DNA of 64,000 nt from Rhizophagus irregularis. Taxonomy: Eukaryota; Glomeromycota; Glomeromycetes; Glomerales; Glomeraceae. Under the pieces are notes generated by a model. The model saw only the letters and a list, made by a program, of their open reading frames with translations, was not told the origin of the DNA and did no database searches. The position numbers and the translations under genes were made by a program. Shown piece after piece: positions 34,501-45,043 of this stretch (within the stretch, counting starts at the first letter, position 1; every line of letters starts with the position of its first letter). Where the stretch lies: the NCBI RefSeq assembly GCF_026210795.1, contig NC_089444.1, positions 1,850,501 to 1,914,500 on the forward strand. Reading direction: 5' to 3'.

Positions 34501-34691
34501 ACAATTCAAACAAATAATTTTTTACAATATTTTTAATAAAGCGAATGTATTTATTGTATATTTATTATTTTACTGAAATCATTGTATATTTATTTATTTC
34601 TTAAAATCATAATTAAAATCATATTTATTTATTTATTAAAATTATATTTATTTATTAAAATTATTATTATTTATTTATGAAAAAATGTATT

Positions 34692-35004
34692 TGTAACAGC
34701 CTGTTACATATCTTATTTGTAACATCCTTTTTTTATTTTTTTTTAATAATAAATTTAATATGTGTTTCACAAATAAAATTTTTATATGCAAAATTTAATT
34801 TGGAAAACTTTTACTTAATGTACTTAAGACAGTTTCATAGACAAAATTTTAAGTTATAAGCAGTTTCTTGAAATTTTTTAAAAAATTCTTTTGTCTTAGT
34901 TACACAACTGATCTTTTGTTTTTGTTTACATTACACCCGATCTTAAATTTTAATTGGATAAAATTGGGAGTTGTTACAAATAAGACGTATAACAGGCTGT
35001 TACA
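34692..35004. mobile_element. 313-bp TIR element, family TGTAACAGCCTG, copy 2 (inverted)
   Basis: It starts TGTAACAGCCTGTTACATAT and ends GTATAACAGGCTGTTACA, flanked by ATT at 34689-34691 and 35005-35007. The interior is the reverse complement of the copy at 24608-24918, so the two copies lie in opposite orientation about 10 kb apart. The reading frames over this stretch are not genes. Confidence 0.8.
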
Positions 35005-35219
35005 ATTAGATTTATCTTTTATTTATTTATTTATTAAAATTATTAAAATTATCTTTAAAAGTTTTATTTGCATAAATATATTTAACACAAATTTGATAAT
35101 GATAACATGAGTTATTTGTTTATAAGTAACACAAAATTTCATTCATCAATCAGGCTATAGTACAGAATGACATTGCATTAGAATTGTGTAGAAGTAGAAT
35201 GTCATCATGCTTCAAACAA

Positions 35220-36385
35220 TAAGTCTAAAAAAAAGGATAAAAAATATTCCTCAATAAAAGCTACTAAAAATGATAACTAGTTAAAGAACTCAAATATTCA
35301 GAAGAAAGCAAAGAATTGCTTAAAAAGTAAGGGTGGTGGTAATAAAGCTAACAAGAAGGTTTTAGCAGAGATTTGACTTTATTACAAAAATTGTCTAATC
35401 TTTAGTTAGATTTACTAATTTTAGATTATTTTTAGGTTTTATAAAATATTTTAATTTTTTATTTCTACTCTAAGCCCTATGGTTTGAAGAAGGTTTACCA
35501 GAATCCCGGACATCACATATATAACTCATAACTGATCTGCATGAATTTAAGTACTTTTTGCTCCTGCTAAAATAGACCTAATTTGCTAAAAATCAAATTA
35601 TCACATTTCAAATCTATACTAATTTGCTAAAACTCAAAATATGAGTTAATAATCTTTTCTTTTATTATCAATAAAAAAATAAATGATTAATATAAATTAA
35701 ACTGCCAATTTTTATAATTAAAATATGTAGATTATAGATAAAATAATAATTAATAAAAATAATAAATTAAATAAATAATTATTAAAAAATAAAATGTTGC
35801 GAAACTAAACGGACGGGTTTTGGCCCGCATTATGCTTAATTTTGGCCGGAATTCTACTTAATTTTGGCCAAAATATAACCCGGACCCCGAAACTAATATT
35901 TTTAAAAATATTATTTATAAAGTTAAAAAAAAAGGATAAGTTAAATTTAAAAAAAAGTACCAATTTGCTCAAATATAAAATATGACTTTGTAAAATTAAT
36001 ACAATTTGCTAAAACTCATAATTATAACTATTAATTAATTTTCAATCAATTTGCTTTATCTAAAATTATGAGTTTAACCTAATTTTGATTGAATTTGCTA
36101 AAACTCAAATGTGAGTTATATATGTGATGTCCGGGGTCCTGCTTTACCCCAGTTGATTCTTTTTTTTTTACCCAATGCATTTGAATTATCTTAGGCAGTA
36201 TAGTTTCACCTAGATGTAGCCATCCTCTTTATCAAAGAGTGAGGTTCTGTAACATGGAATTTGTTCCAGTATGGGATAATAGTTTGAGATCTAAACACAT
36301 ATATTAGTTTTTTATACTTACATTAGTTACATATTAAGTTACTTTTATTTGTAATAGTACTCTTTATAAAATAAAAAAAAAATGT
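35220..36385 (+). mobile_element. Retroposon-family copy G, 3' part, with a nested element
   Basis: The fragment has the Lys-rich tail (KKAKNCLKSKGGGNKANKKV-like, 35290-35365) and the stop region. The 3' UTR is interrupted at 35500-36138 and then resumes with CCAGTTGATTCTTTTTTTTT and the TTTACCCAATGCATTTGAA block, ending ATAAAATAAAAAAAAAATG near 36383. With copy F (29450-30000) it flanks Helitron 1 in opposite orientation. Confidence 0.6.
35500..36138. mobile_element. 639-bp TIR element, AGGACCCCGG ends, type 1
   Basis: The left end is AGAATCCCGGACATCACATA and the right end, inverted, AGGACCCCGGACATCACATA, continuing through TATAACTCA. The flanks are GGTTTACC (35492-35499) and GCTTTACC (36139-36146), an 8-bp duplication with one mismatch. 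The interior carries repeated TTTGCTAAAACTCAAA/ATGAGTT motifs near both ends and has no gene. Confidence 0.75.
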
Positions 36386-36421
36386 ATATTTGACAACTTC
36401 AAGTCATCCAAAAAAATATTG

Positions 36422-36520
36422 GAATTCATGAAATTTACAAGAAAATATAATCAATACAAAATTCATGAAATATTTGAAAATGGAACATATAAACTAAAAG
36501 ACTTGGATGGAAAAATATAA
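36422..36520 (+). pseudogene. Ty3/Gypsy-type integrase C-terminal fragment
   Basis: A 32-codon frame reads YNQYKIHEIFENGTYKLKDL then DGKI and a stop, with KYFKMDK in the following region. This is the small C-terminal segment that follows the integrase core in LTR-retrotransposon polyproteins (where YxIxEIxxNGTYxLxxxDGxxL is usual). Only about 100 bp remains; no LTR or other pol part is seen. Confidence 0.5.
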
Positions 36521-36686
36521 AAATATTTCAAAATGGATAAATCTAATTTTACGTATAATTGAAATTAAAATAAGGGATTAAAATTTGCATTTTGAATACA
36601 CTTTTTTTTGGAAATTTTTATATAATAAAAATGCTGATCATTTTATCATGTGATATTGGAAAATTTCTGATTTTTTTAAATAAATG

Positions 36687-36985
36687 AGGACCCCGGATAT
36701 CTCCAAAACAGGTCATAAGTCACACTTTCGGCAGATTGGCCCATTTTTCAGGAGGGCTTAAAAAATCGTTTTTTGTAAATATCTCGGCATCCAGTGGTCC
36801 AATTTTGATGAACATTTTTTTAAATTGTAGAGCTAAATGAGGGCTACAAAATAAAAAAAAGTTCATTAAAATTGAATTACTGGATGCTGAGATATTTACA
36901 AAAAACGATTTTTTGAGTTTCAGCAAAAAGGGGTGTTTTTGGCCAAAAGTCCATTATGACCTTTATATTAGATATCCGGGGTCCT
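36687..36985. mobile_element. 299-bp TIR element, AGGACCCCGG ends, type 2
   Basis: The ends are AGGACCCCGGATATCT and its inverse AGATATCCGGGGTCCT, flanked by a perfect 8-bp duplication AATAAATG (36679-36686, 36986-36993). Internally two large inverted segments (AAAAATCGTTTTTTGTAAAT around 36760 against ATTTACAAAAAACGATTTTT around 36893) would let the transcript fold. The terminal 10 bases equal those of 35500-36138, but the interior differs, so these are two non-autonomous forms served by one family. Confidence 0.82.
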
Positions 36986-36993
36986 AATAAATG

Positions 36994-37751
36994 TAATTTA
37001 GATCTGAAAATTCAAATTAATATGGAAAATATACAATAAATGATTTGTATTATAAATAAACTCATATTATCAGTTATGTATGTATTTTTGTTTTCTCTAC
37101 AAAATTACTTACTATAGTAAAAAGGGCTTAAAACTTCATTTTTAACTTATATCATAAGAGTGTGTTCAAATGCAAGTACATTTAAATTTCAAACCCTTAA
37201 AATGATTAAAATTGGTTACAAAATAAGTTTAAATTTTTTTAATATTATTTAAAATTCTAAAATATATGCCTTACTTTTTATAATAAAGAATTAACACTTT
37301 ATGCAAATAGATTGTAAGAATTTTTACAATAATAAGTGAAATGGAATTTGATCAAACTGAATAATTATCAGAATTTTAACAGAATAAGCAGTTTAAGGAT
37401 AAAATGATTAAGTTTTAAAAATCAAATAGAAACTAGATTTAAGATCATAAAAATTTTTATTGTAACTTATTAAGCATATTAAAATTCAGAAAATTGATAT
37501 TAATCTATTTACCATTATAAATTTCTTTATTTATTTATCTTTATTTACCTCATTTATTTCATTTACTACTTCAATTGCTTCATTTACTTCATTTACTTCT
37601 TTCTATATTAGTGGAAAAAAAAGAGTTATTAGAACAATGAAATTCAGAGAATAGAAAAACGATATACCTGTTCTTTCAACTTTGCCAGAATTTCTTTGCT
37701 TTACTTTCTTGTCTTTCTTTCTCTGAACCTAATTGGTTCTTCAAGCTCCTA
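36994..37751. other. Boundary spacer between TE-rich and gene-rich halves
   Basis: About 750 bp of AT-rich DNA follows the last recognisable transposon. I see no gene or repeat apart from short TTTACTTCATTTACTTC runs near 37560-37600. A CDS-like segment with splice-like sites (37670-37750, minus strand) is too weak to call. Confidence 0.4.
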
Positions 37752-38171
37752 TTACAAAGAAAATAGTTGTTTATAGTTTGTAGTTTGCCTCATTACAACT
37801 AATACAAGAATAAATTGTACCAATGATTTCCTAGTGCAAATGAACAGAATACAAATACCTCCAATTAATGCAAATAACTCTTTGTTGAATGTAACACCTT
37901 GTTTAGATCTTTCAATACATATTATAGGTAATACAGAAAGTGGTACAGAAGATCGAATGATAGATGGTGTGGTAGGTGGTATAGCATATGGTATAGAAGG
38001 TGTGGAATGATGTACAAATACCGAGGAGAAACAATGCATAAATTCTGAGACAAAAATACACATGAAAATTAATGCAATGTATTTTCTTTCATAAAATATT
38101 TGATCGTTGTTTTTATCGTTATTACAGAACTTTGCGCCATATATACGAACAAAAAAGTCACTAAATAACAA
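37752..38171 (-). CDS. Hypothetical small membrane protein
   Basis: A 139-residue frame. Residues about 33-53 (KYIALIFMCIFVSEFMHCFSS) are hydrophobic like a signal or anchor. A Pro/Thr/Ser segment follows (IPYAIPPTTPSIIRSSVP), then a second hydrophobic stretch (ELFALIGGICILFICTRKS). I recognise no family. Whether it is expressed, or extended by introns on either side, cannot be decided. It lies just beyond the 3' end of RPC82 on the same strand. Confidence 0.3.
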   Translation of the reverse strand: MLFSDFFVRIYGAKFCNNDKNNDQIFYERKYIALIFMCIFVSEFMHCFSSVFVHHSTPSIPYAIPPTTPSIIRSSVPLSVLPIICIERSKQGVTFNKELFALIGGICILFICTRKSLVQFILVLVVMRQTTNYKQLFSL

Positions 38172-38310
38172 TAGTTTTTTGGACCAGATCTAAGGTTTAA
38201 TTGAGAATGAGGCAATTTTTCTAAATTCAGTTAATAATTAATCATTATTAGTTTATTGATATAATAGTTATTATTAGCATGACAACAGTGATTTTATTAT
38301 CCCCGATTTT

Positions 38311-40656
38311 TTATTTATATTTTCTAAACAACATAATATTTTGCACAATTCTCAATTGTACAGTATCCAATTGGGTCAATATTTGCTCCAATTCATGTAA
38401 TTTTTTCCTTTCTGTTTCATTCAATAATTGTATATTAGAGCTCTTATTCAATTGTCGTAATGCATCTTCTTTTTCTTTCTTTTCTAGGAGTCTTGATGCT
38501 CCCGATTCATAATCAAATCTCACTTGATGTATATTAGCAAGTGTTTGATAATAATTATTCAACAATACATCATAACATTTTTTGTAATCTATATCCCATA
38601 GATAAAATGTTCTTGATGGTGCTCGATCTGCCGATCGTGGGACTTCCTGTAAAAAGATTCACGTATTTAGTTAATAACAAATATAAATTTCTTATGAACT
38701 TGACAGCTTGATAAATTACTTGTATTTGTACAAAACCCCCGCTCATTAATTCTGTAAGCTTTTGGCGAACTTCTAAAGGATTCATCAATGTTAAATTAAC
38801 AATCTGAAAAAAATAAAATATTTAGTTTTAAAAAACTGATGAGGTACAAATTGTACAAATTAAAAAACTTACTGCTTTTTCATCCAATTTGCCTTTTTCG
38901 TATAAGAGTCTGACAATTCTCACTCCTTTAAATCCATATTTTTCCATAATGACATCTTCAAAAATCTCTTTTTTCAATGATTCACAAATTTCATTATATC
39001 GAATAATATACATTCCACCCATATTCTCATCTTTTTTACGTAATATATCATCATATTCCACAAGATAATCCAAATATTGTTTAATGAGAATTTCGCGAGT
39101 TACTCCTCTTCTTGCACTTTGCATTTGTTGATTAAATAAATCAGTCTTTTCAATGGGAACACTCCTAATAATTCTTTGAGCTGATATTGCATCTAACATA
39201 TTTAAAATACATATAAATACGTATATTTATTTCAAGGACACAGATAAATCAAGATAATTTTATTTTATTCTTACATGATTCCACATCATTTGGCTTCTCA
39301 TCATCTACAATGTCAAGAACTACTTTCGCTATAATACTTGCAGATTGATTAATTTGAGCCTTAACAAATTCAACAATTTGCTGTAGCACCCAAATATTAA
39401 AATTATTTCAGAAAAAATAATTATAACAGCTAATCAATATATGCTTTCACTTACTCTGTTTCTCGATTTAGCATTAAATTTTTCATAATTTACACGATAA
39501 TATTGATTTTCCTAAAAGATAAGATTTTTGTTAACAAAAACAGAGTCAACGAATTCAATTGTTTATAACTTACATCAATTGGATCATCTCCTTTTTGTTG
39601 CTGTAAATTCAAATGGATTAGAAAGTAATTTATATATATATGTAAAAAAAAATATATTTAAACAAAAATTCAAACCTTTGTTGGTCGTTCAATACTATCA
39701 AAATTGATTTTACGTTTCTAAAAATTAGGATAAGGAAAATAAATAAATATGAAAATAAAAATCAAATTACAATACTATTAATATTATTAGCTTAGTCTCA
39801 CCGATCCTGTTGCAACACTGTCATCATCAGTTACAGCCGCGAGTTTAGCTTTCACTTCAGCCATTTGTTTTTTCGTGGGAATAAAATTGGTGACTTTTGC
39901 TAATTCGCGTTGTTCAGCCTCTGATGCCTTATCCTGGGCAGATTTTGAATCTGTTATTCTTACTGGTGTAAGATAACGTCTTTCCACAATTTTTTTAAAC
40001 GTCATCTTTAACTCTTTGTATTCTATTAATGAAAGTATGATAATAAATTTAAAGGACGAGCATAAAAAAAAATTAATATAATAAATATTTGATTTACTCA
40101 CTGTTCGTTCTCTTTGATATATTTCGATCTTCGATGAATCCATTGAACGTTCCCTTACCATTTAACAGCATATAATAAGTAATCTCATCAGCTCCCTATT
40201 ACCATAAATAAAATAATAATAGATATAATTCTTCACAAATAAGTGAACATATTAACATAAATCAAATCAATGTACCCTATGTCTAACCCATTCATTTGCG
40301 TATTTTATATAAATTCCAAAATTAACTCTTGCTAAAACTTCATTTTGATCAATAGAATAATGAATTGAATTACGTGAACCTTCTCTAGTTTCTGCCCAAT
40401 ATACTAAATTATGTTGAATTAGCACAAAGAGACATTCACGAGTCTTAGATACACTTTGTTTTGAAAATTTAGAAATAGATACTAATGGAAGTCGACCTTT
40501 TTGTAATAACACTTTGGCCACTTCCTATAATGGATAAGAATCATTTGAGTAAGGGTGCAAAGATATTTTCGAGATATGTAATTTAAATACCTCAATAATT
40601 GGACCAAAATCGTCCCTAATTATATAACAACATAAGCGTAAAAGTGCTTGCGCCAT
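38311..40656 (-). CDS. RPC82: DNA-directed RNA polymerase III subunit RPC3 (RPC82/C82)
   Basis: This subunit is part of the Pol III-specific trimer that helps initiation on tRNA and 5S genes. The start MAQALLRLCCYIIRDDFGPI at 40656 matches the conserved N-terminus (family start: ..YII.DDFGPI.E.V...LL..GRLPL). The next exon (40521-40267) reads KVLLQKGRLPLVSISKFS and LVYWAETREG, the winged-helix region. Later exons have RYLTPVRITDSKSAQDKASE, an IERPTKQQKGDDP linker, a second winged helix (VTREILIKQYLDYLVEYDD; YGFKGVRIVRLLYEKGKLDE), MNPLEVRQKLTELMSGGFVQ, and a C-terminal coiled coil ending IVQNIMLFRKYK at 38311. Roughly 8-9 short exons with GT-AG introns. The exon joins around 39200-39800 are approximate. 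The divergent neighbour mL40 starts about 100 bp away. Confidence 0.88.
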
Positions 40657-40760
40657 TATAATATACAGAATTTTTCAAATCCACTTCAGTTAAGACTTCG
40701 TGATCACCATTGTTTATCAGCCAATTAAAATAATGTATTATTAACATCTAAAACTTAGTC
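40657..40760. promoter_or_regulatory. Bidirectional promoter, RPC82 / mL40
   Basis: Only about 104 bp separate the two divergent ATG codons (40656 minus, 40761 plus). Both transcripts must start from this interval or inside it. It is AT-rich with no canonical TATA or CAAT arrangement that I would call with confidence. Confidence 0.5.
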
Positions 40761-41267
40761 ATGATATACTTTCCTCGTTCATCCTTACCAACCTCAATAG
40801 CACGAAAGCTTTTATTTCGTGCAGATACAAGCAAAAAACCACGAGGACCACCGTCGGGGACACCTGGAGCAACAAATTATAACATTACCGATACTCGTTA
40901 TGAAGTTATTAAACGTATCCTTTATGAATCCCCTAAAACAGATTTACCACATTTCACAGAGGAAGATCTTGAAAGACACGAAACTATTGAAAGAGCTTGG
41001 CAATTATACTTGCGTAATAAACGTGAAGCGAAAAGTAAAGAACTGGCAGCAAAATATAGAATGTTAAATGAAGCGAATATGCAACTTGAGCAAATAAGTA
41101 AAAATTTATTTTTATCGGCTCAGCTTGGTAATAAAACCATGTTGTTTCCCGGCCAAATGAAAATTCCTACAGAGACCCCTCCATTAAATGGATGGAACTA
41201 CGATTACATTCCTTCTCCTAAACCTGACCAATCTCAAGAAAAAGAAAGTAAGAAAGAAGAGGGATAA
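40761..41267 (+). CDS. MRPL28: Mitochondrial large-subunit ribosomal protein mL40 (MRPL28 family)
   Basis: An intronless 168-residue protein. The first ~35 residues (MIYFPRSSLPTSIARKLLFR, then basic Ser/Pro) resemble a mitochondrial targeting sequence. The body has the fungal mL40 pattern: DTRYEVIKRILYES, ERHETIERAWQLYLRNKREA, then KYRMLNEANMQLEQISKNLF, and the typical C-terminal FPGQMKIPTETPPLNGWNYD. The length is in the range of fungal mL40 proteins. The N-terminal Met is the first in the frame after the 104-bp divergent promoter. It should act in the mitochondrial 54S ribosomal subunit. Confidence 0.85.
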   Translation: MIYFPRSSLPTSIARKLLFRADTSKKPRGPPSGTPGATNYNITDTRYEVIKRILYESPKTDLPHFTEEDLERHETIERAWQLYLRNKREAKSKELAAKYRMLNEANMQLEQISKNLFLSAQLGNKTMLFPGQMKIPTETPPLNGWNYDYIPSPKPDQSQEKESKKEEG

Positions 41268-41519
41268 ATCTTAGAAGAAAGAGGATAATAATCAGGAAAA
41301 TTTTTCAATTATTGGCTATCTTGTTAACCTATTGATCATTTAAAGCTTGAAGGGATGTTTCAATCATAAATAAATAAATAATATATTTTTTGTCCTTGCT
41401 TGTTACAATTCCATTAAGCAATATAAATCCAAATCCAACAAGGCTTGTAAAGTTTCTTTGTAGATATATTAATCTTGTTTTATATCTTTCACTTATAATA
41501 GATTTATTCAATTAAAAAT

Positions 41520-44500
41520 TTATAAATACATTTCTAATAACGCTCTTGCATCTTTTGCGTTCAAATTAACATCCTTATTTCCTTGAAAAGCGATTTCCCA
41601 TAAAACTGGACAAACATCGGGTCTAATAGAATAGATTCCACTTACAACCTGTGTAGATCTAAATATCATAAGTAAATACTTATGTCTGAGTGCTTTGACA
41701 TCACCAGTCTAGAAAGAAAGAAAGAATGAATGAATATTTTGGAATCAAATATGTATATATAGATAATTACTTACCTTCATGTTTACTCCAGTGATACACA
41801 TTCTTTCAGCCCATTCTCTCACTAATTTCATCCGTTCCACACACCCCAAAGTCGTTAATTGATTTGCAACTTCATCACTATAAAATTCTATGAATAATTT
41901 TACAACTAATTCTTGTATACTTAATCTCCAAGGTGTAATATTGATTAAATCAGTTATGACAGATCTCCATCTTTCAGAACAAAGTACACGAACTCTATGC
42001 GATTTAATAATTATAGTGACAATTGATTGATACATGGATTCATACATTTCTAAATGCATGAAATCATTATCATTACGAGGTAATGATGCATATATAAATG
42101 GTAGACATCGATGTACCGCAACCGGATCACCTTTATCAGTTCGCTCAACAATGTATTGACAAAAAATCTACATAATTATTAAATAATAATATATATATGT
42201 GTAAAATATTAATTTACTTAATTAACTTGTACAAAATACCTTTCTAGCAACATCACTTCGTCCTAATAAATGAGTTTCAGCTTCGCTAAACGATATCCAA
42301 GTAGGTGTGATCGGTATTTCTTGAGTATCAATTACATCTTGCGTCTTATCTTTACGGGCTCTGTTATTCTCTTTTGCTTCCCTTTGTCTATCATCGACCA
42401 TCATAAATAATAAATGTCTATAAAAACCTTCATAAAATTCTTTTTCATCGAGATCTGGTAAATTATAATTTTTGCTAAATATCATTCGAAATGCATTAGA
42501 CCCAAAATGCAGCATGGAAGTACACCATTTAAGAGTCGAAGTTTCTTTTTCTTTCTACATATTTTATTGAAAAATAGAAAATTAATGAGAAAAAGAAATC
42601 TCGCATACGTTCTTAAATTGCTCAAACAGTGAAAAACATAACAACCGTGATCATTTGCATTATGTTAGTGACAAGTCGCAATGGAATTCTTTCTGATGAT
42701 TTATCAACATATTTTCGCAAAATTTCGATTATTCGGGCAGAAAAAACGCTTACAACAAGAGGATCTTGAAAAACCATCGCGAGTTCACTGGTAAATTGAT
42801 AAATTGACTAATTTATTAACATAAATTTAAAATTAAACAATGTATAACTTACATTATGTCTCTGGAAGCAGTTTTTTTAGCTTTGTTGTACATGCTTATT
42901 AACTCATTTATACGATTTGAATCGAATCCTTTTCTTATTCCGGAATTTACGTACCAAATAAAATTAAACGAATGGTCTCGTTTACACATCTATTTTTTAT
43001 AGACAAAATATAGATCGACATTAATTCATGCAATTATAAGTCACTTTACTTGATAATAATATTTACTTGAATTCGATCCGCCTTTTGCATTCCCATGAAA
43101 AAATCAAACCTAAAGGAACAAATCCTAGGCCACCCGTTGTCATTAAACCAAATTCTGATGAGGTTTAGCATTTCATCAAATAATATGTTGTTTTCACCAA
43201 TCATGTCTATTATATCTTGGAGACCCTTATTGTTCATTCTAAACATCATTTAAAGAAAAATAACGATCAGAAAGAAAAAATAACGATCAGAAAGAAAAAA
43301 TAACGATCAGAAAGAAAAAATAACGATCAGAAAGAAAAAATAACGATCAGAAAGAAAAAATAACGATCAGAAAGAAAAAATAACGATCAGAAAGAAAAAA
43401 TAACGATCAGAAAGAAAAAATAACGATCAGAAAGAAAAAATAACGATCAGAAAGAAAAAATAACGATCAGAAAGAAAAAATAACGATCAGAAAGAAAAAA
43501 TAACGATCAGAAAGAAAAAATAACGATCAGAAAGAAAAAATAACGATCAGAAAGAAAAAATAACGATCAGAAAGAAAAAATAACGATCAGAAAGAAAAAA
43601 TAACGATCAGAAAGAAAAAATAACGATCAGAAAGAAAAAATAACGATCAGAAAGAAAAAATAACGATCAGAAAGAAAAAATAATGATTAGAAAGAAAAAG
43701 TAATGATTAGATCGTATAATTACTGTTATAATGCATATTATAACATATAACAAACCTGAAATCTAAAACTTCATTAATATTAGTGCCTCTCATTTCTCTG
43801 CTTAAAAAATATAAACTTTGATCTTTCAAATATTCTTCAAAAATTGGTGTCACATAGAGCCTGAACAGTGATTTATCGCGAGCGAATAATTCCCTTTTGA
43901 TACTCATTGGTGCCTCCTATTACTTTGACAATGTGAAATAAATAAATAATATCAAACCCAGACTTGACTCTTAAAAAGTAGATATTGCCCTTACATCAAC
44001 AATATTCGGATCATTCACTAGCCAATCATACATTTCCGAACTTATTCGGTCATGATATTTAACACAAGCAGTCAACACTGCCTTTCGTATTTCCTTCATA
44101 AACATAAATTGTGAAGCAATATTTATAAATTCATTAAATCTAAAAATTATAATTAGATTATAAAGGTAAATAACATTTAATAATTTTTGGATCAGTCAAT
44201 ATTTAAAAATCTATTAATACGCTCACTTTTCGACATTCCAAAACTCTTTATCAATCATTCTTACAAATGATTCTCCCAATTCTTCAACGAGAGCTTTATT
44301 AGCTTCATATCTTGACAAACCACTATGGTCAAGTAAAGGACGTACATTCTAAGTTTTCCCAAAAATTGTTTTAATTCTCATGCTCATCGGAGATTCTCTA
44401 AATTATAAACAAAAAAAGTACCTCAATATCTGGTATATCAATATTAGCTAAATATTGAACATCTTGAATTCCCGTTGTTAGGTTATCGGAGCCTGCTAAG

Positions 44501-44583
44501 ACAGATGCTATCCTAGTCATTGATTCTCGACCTAGAGAAAGGTTATTAGCATCTGGTAAAGGAACGCGGTACGGAAATGACAT
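41520..44583 (-). CDS. NELFB: NELF-B / COBRA1-like protein
   Basis: NELF-B is a subunit of the negative elongation factor that stabilises promoter-proximally paused RNA polymerase II in animals. The gene begins at ATG 44583 (MSFPYRVPLPDANNLSLGRE). Further exons encode NVRPLLDHSGLSRYEANKAL, KRELFARDKSLFRLYVTPIF followed by EEYLKDQSLYFLSREM (the region where animal NELF-B has KQYILEKESALF), NNKGLQDIIDMIGENN, RFDFFMGMQKADR, MCKRDHSFNFIWYVNSGIRK and a DPLVVSVFSARIIEIL segment equivalent to the animal DPFAINTL stretch. The C-terminal half has TWISFSEAETHLLGRSDVAR and LNAKDARALLEMYL before the TAA at 41520. There are about 9-11 exons; the exact joins near 42600-42850 are not settled. One intron (about 43755-43240) carries the 20-bp tandem array. 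The assignment rests on shared motif order. Confidence 0.75.
43255..43710 (+). repeat. 20-bp tandem minisatellite, 21 perfect copies
   Basis: The unit TAACGATCAGAAAGAAAAAA repeats 21 times without a single mismatch at 43261-43680, followed by about one and a half degenerate copies (TAATGATTAGAAAGAAAAAG) and a partial unit in front. It lies within an intron of the NELF-B-like gene. The RNA is read from the minus strand, so the transcript contains TTTTTTCTTTCTGATCGTTA, a pyrimidine-rich repeat that could look like many tandem polypyrimidine tracts. Perfect identity implies very recent expansion or homogenisation. Confidence 0.95.
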
Positions 44584-45043
44584 GTTTCAAACTTCAGATA
44601 GAAACTAAAACTACTGTTAAAAGTCAGATAAGAATTGATCAATCCGCAGTGGTTTTTTTATGGGTCACCTCGTCGATCACGAACATAATTTGTAAAACTA
44701 GGTTAACTAGATTTAAAAAAAAAACCAAAATTAGCTAGCAAGAACGTCACCTGTTTGAGGGCTGGGGTGTAACGATCCACGCCCACTTCATCGCCTCTTT
44801 ACCAAATTCAAATGGGCATGTTAATTAAGCGTGGGAATAAAAATTCAGGGGAAACTTTAAAACAATCTTTCACGTTGTGATGCTGCGGGATGACGGAACG
44901 GCCTTTAACTGCTAAGCGTCTAAGCGGTGTGATAATAGTGTACACGATCATATCACATTTAACAAATATAAAAATGTCTTTACTTCCATAGTTTTTTTTT
45001 CCATCCTTTGAAATAATATATTTACGAAAAAAAAAGAAATACT
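44584..45043. promoter_or_regulatory. Divergent intergenic region, NELF-B / OAT
   Basis: 460 bp between divergent starts. It is less AT-rich than its surroundings around 44740-44930, with GGGCTGGGGTGTAACGATCC and GATGACGGAACGGCC, and a TGACG half-site (CRE-like) at 44890. This probably holds both core promoters, with no gene seen. Confidence 0.45.

Noticed and set aside
34677-35110. Two plus-strand frames rich in Phe, Leu and Ile
   Set aside because: They overlap the 313-bp TIR element and AT-rich flanks; the composition is that of translated AT-rich DNA.
36720-36926. Minus-strand frame of 68 codons
   Set aside because: It is inside the 299-bp TIR element and arises from its internal inverted repeats; there is no sign of selection or homology.
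43254-43710. CRISPR array
   Set aside because: The 20-bp units are directly adjacent with no spacers, and the context is an intron of a eukaryotic gene.
44760-44930. A tRNA or small RNA gene in the GC-richer patch between NELF-B and OAT
   Set aside because: No cloverleaf or B-box (GGTTCRANNCC) could be formed, so it is treated as promoter sequence.
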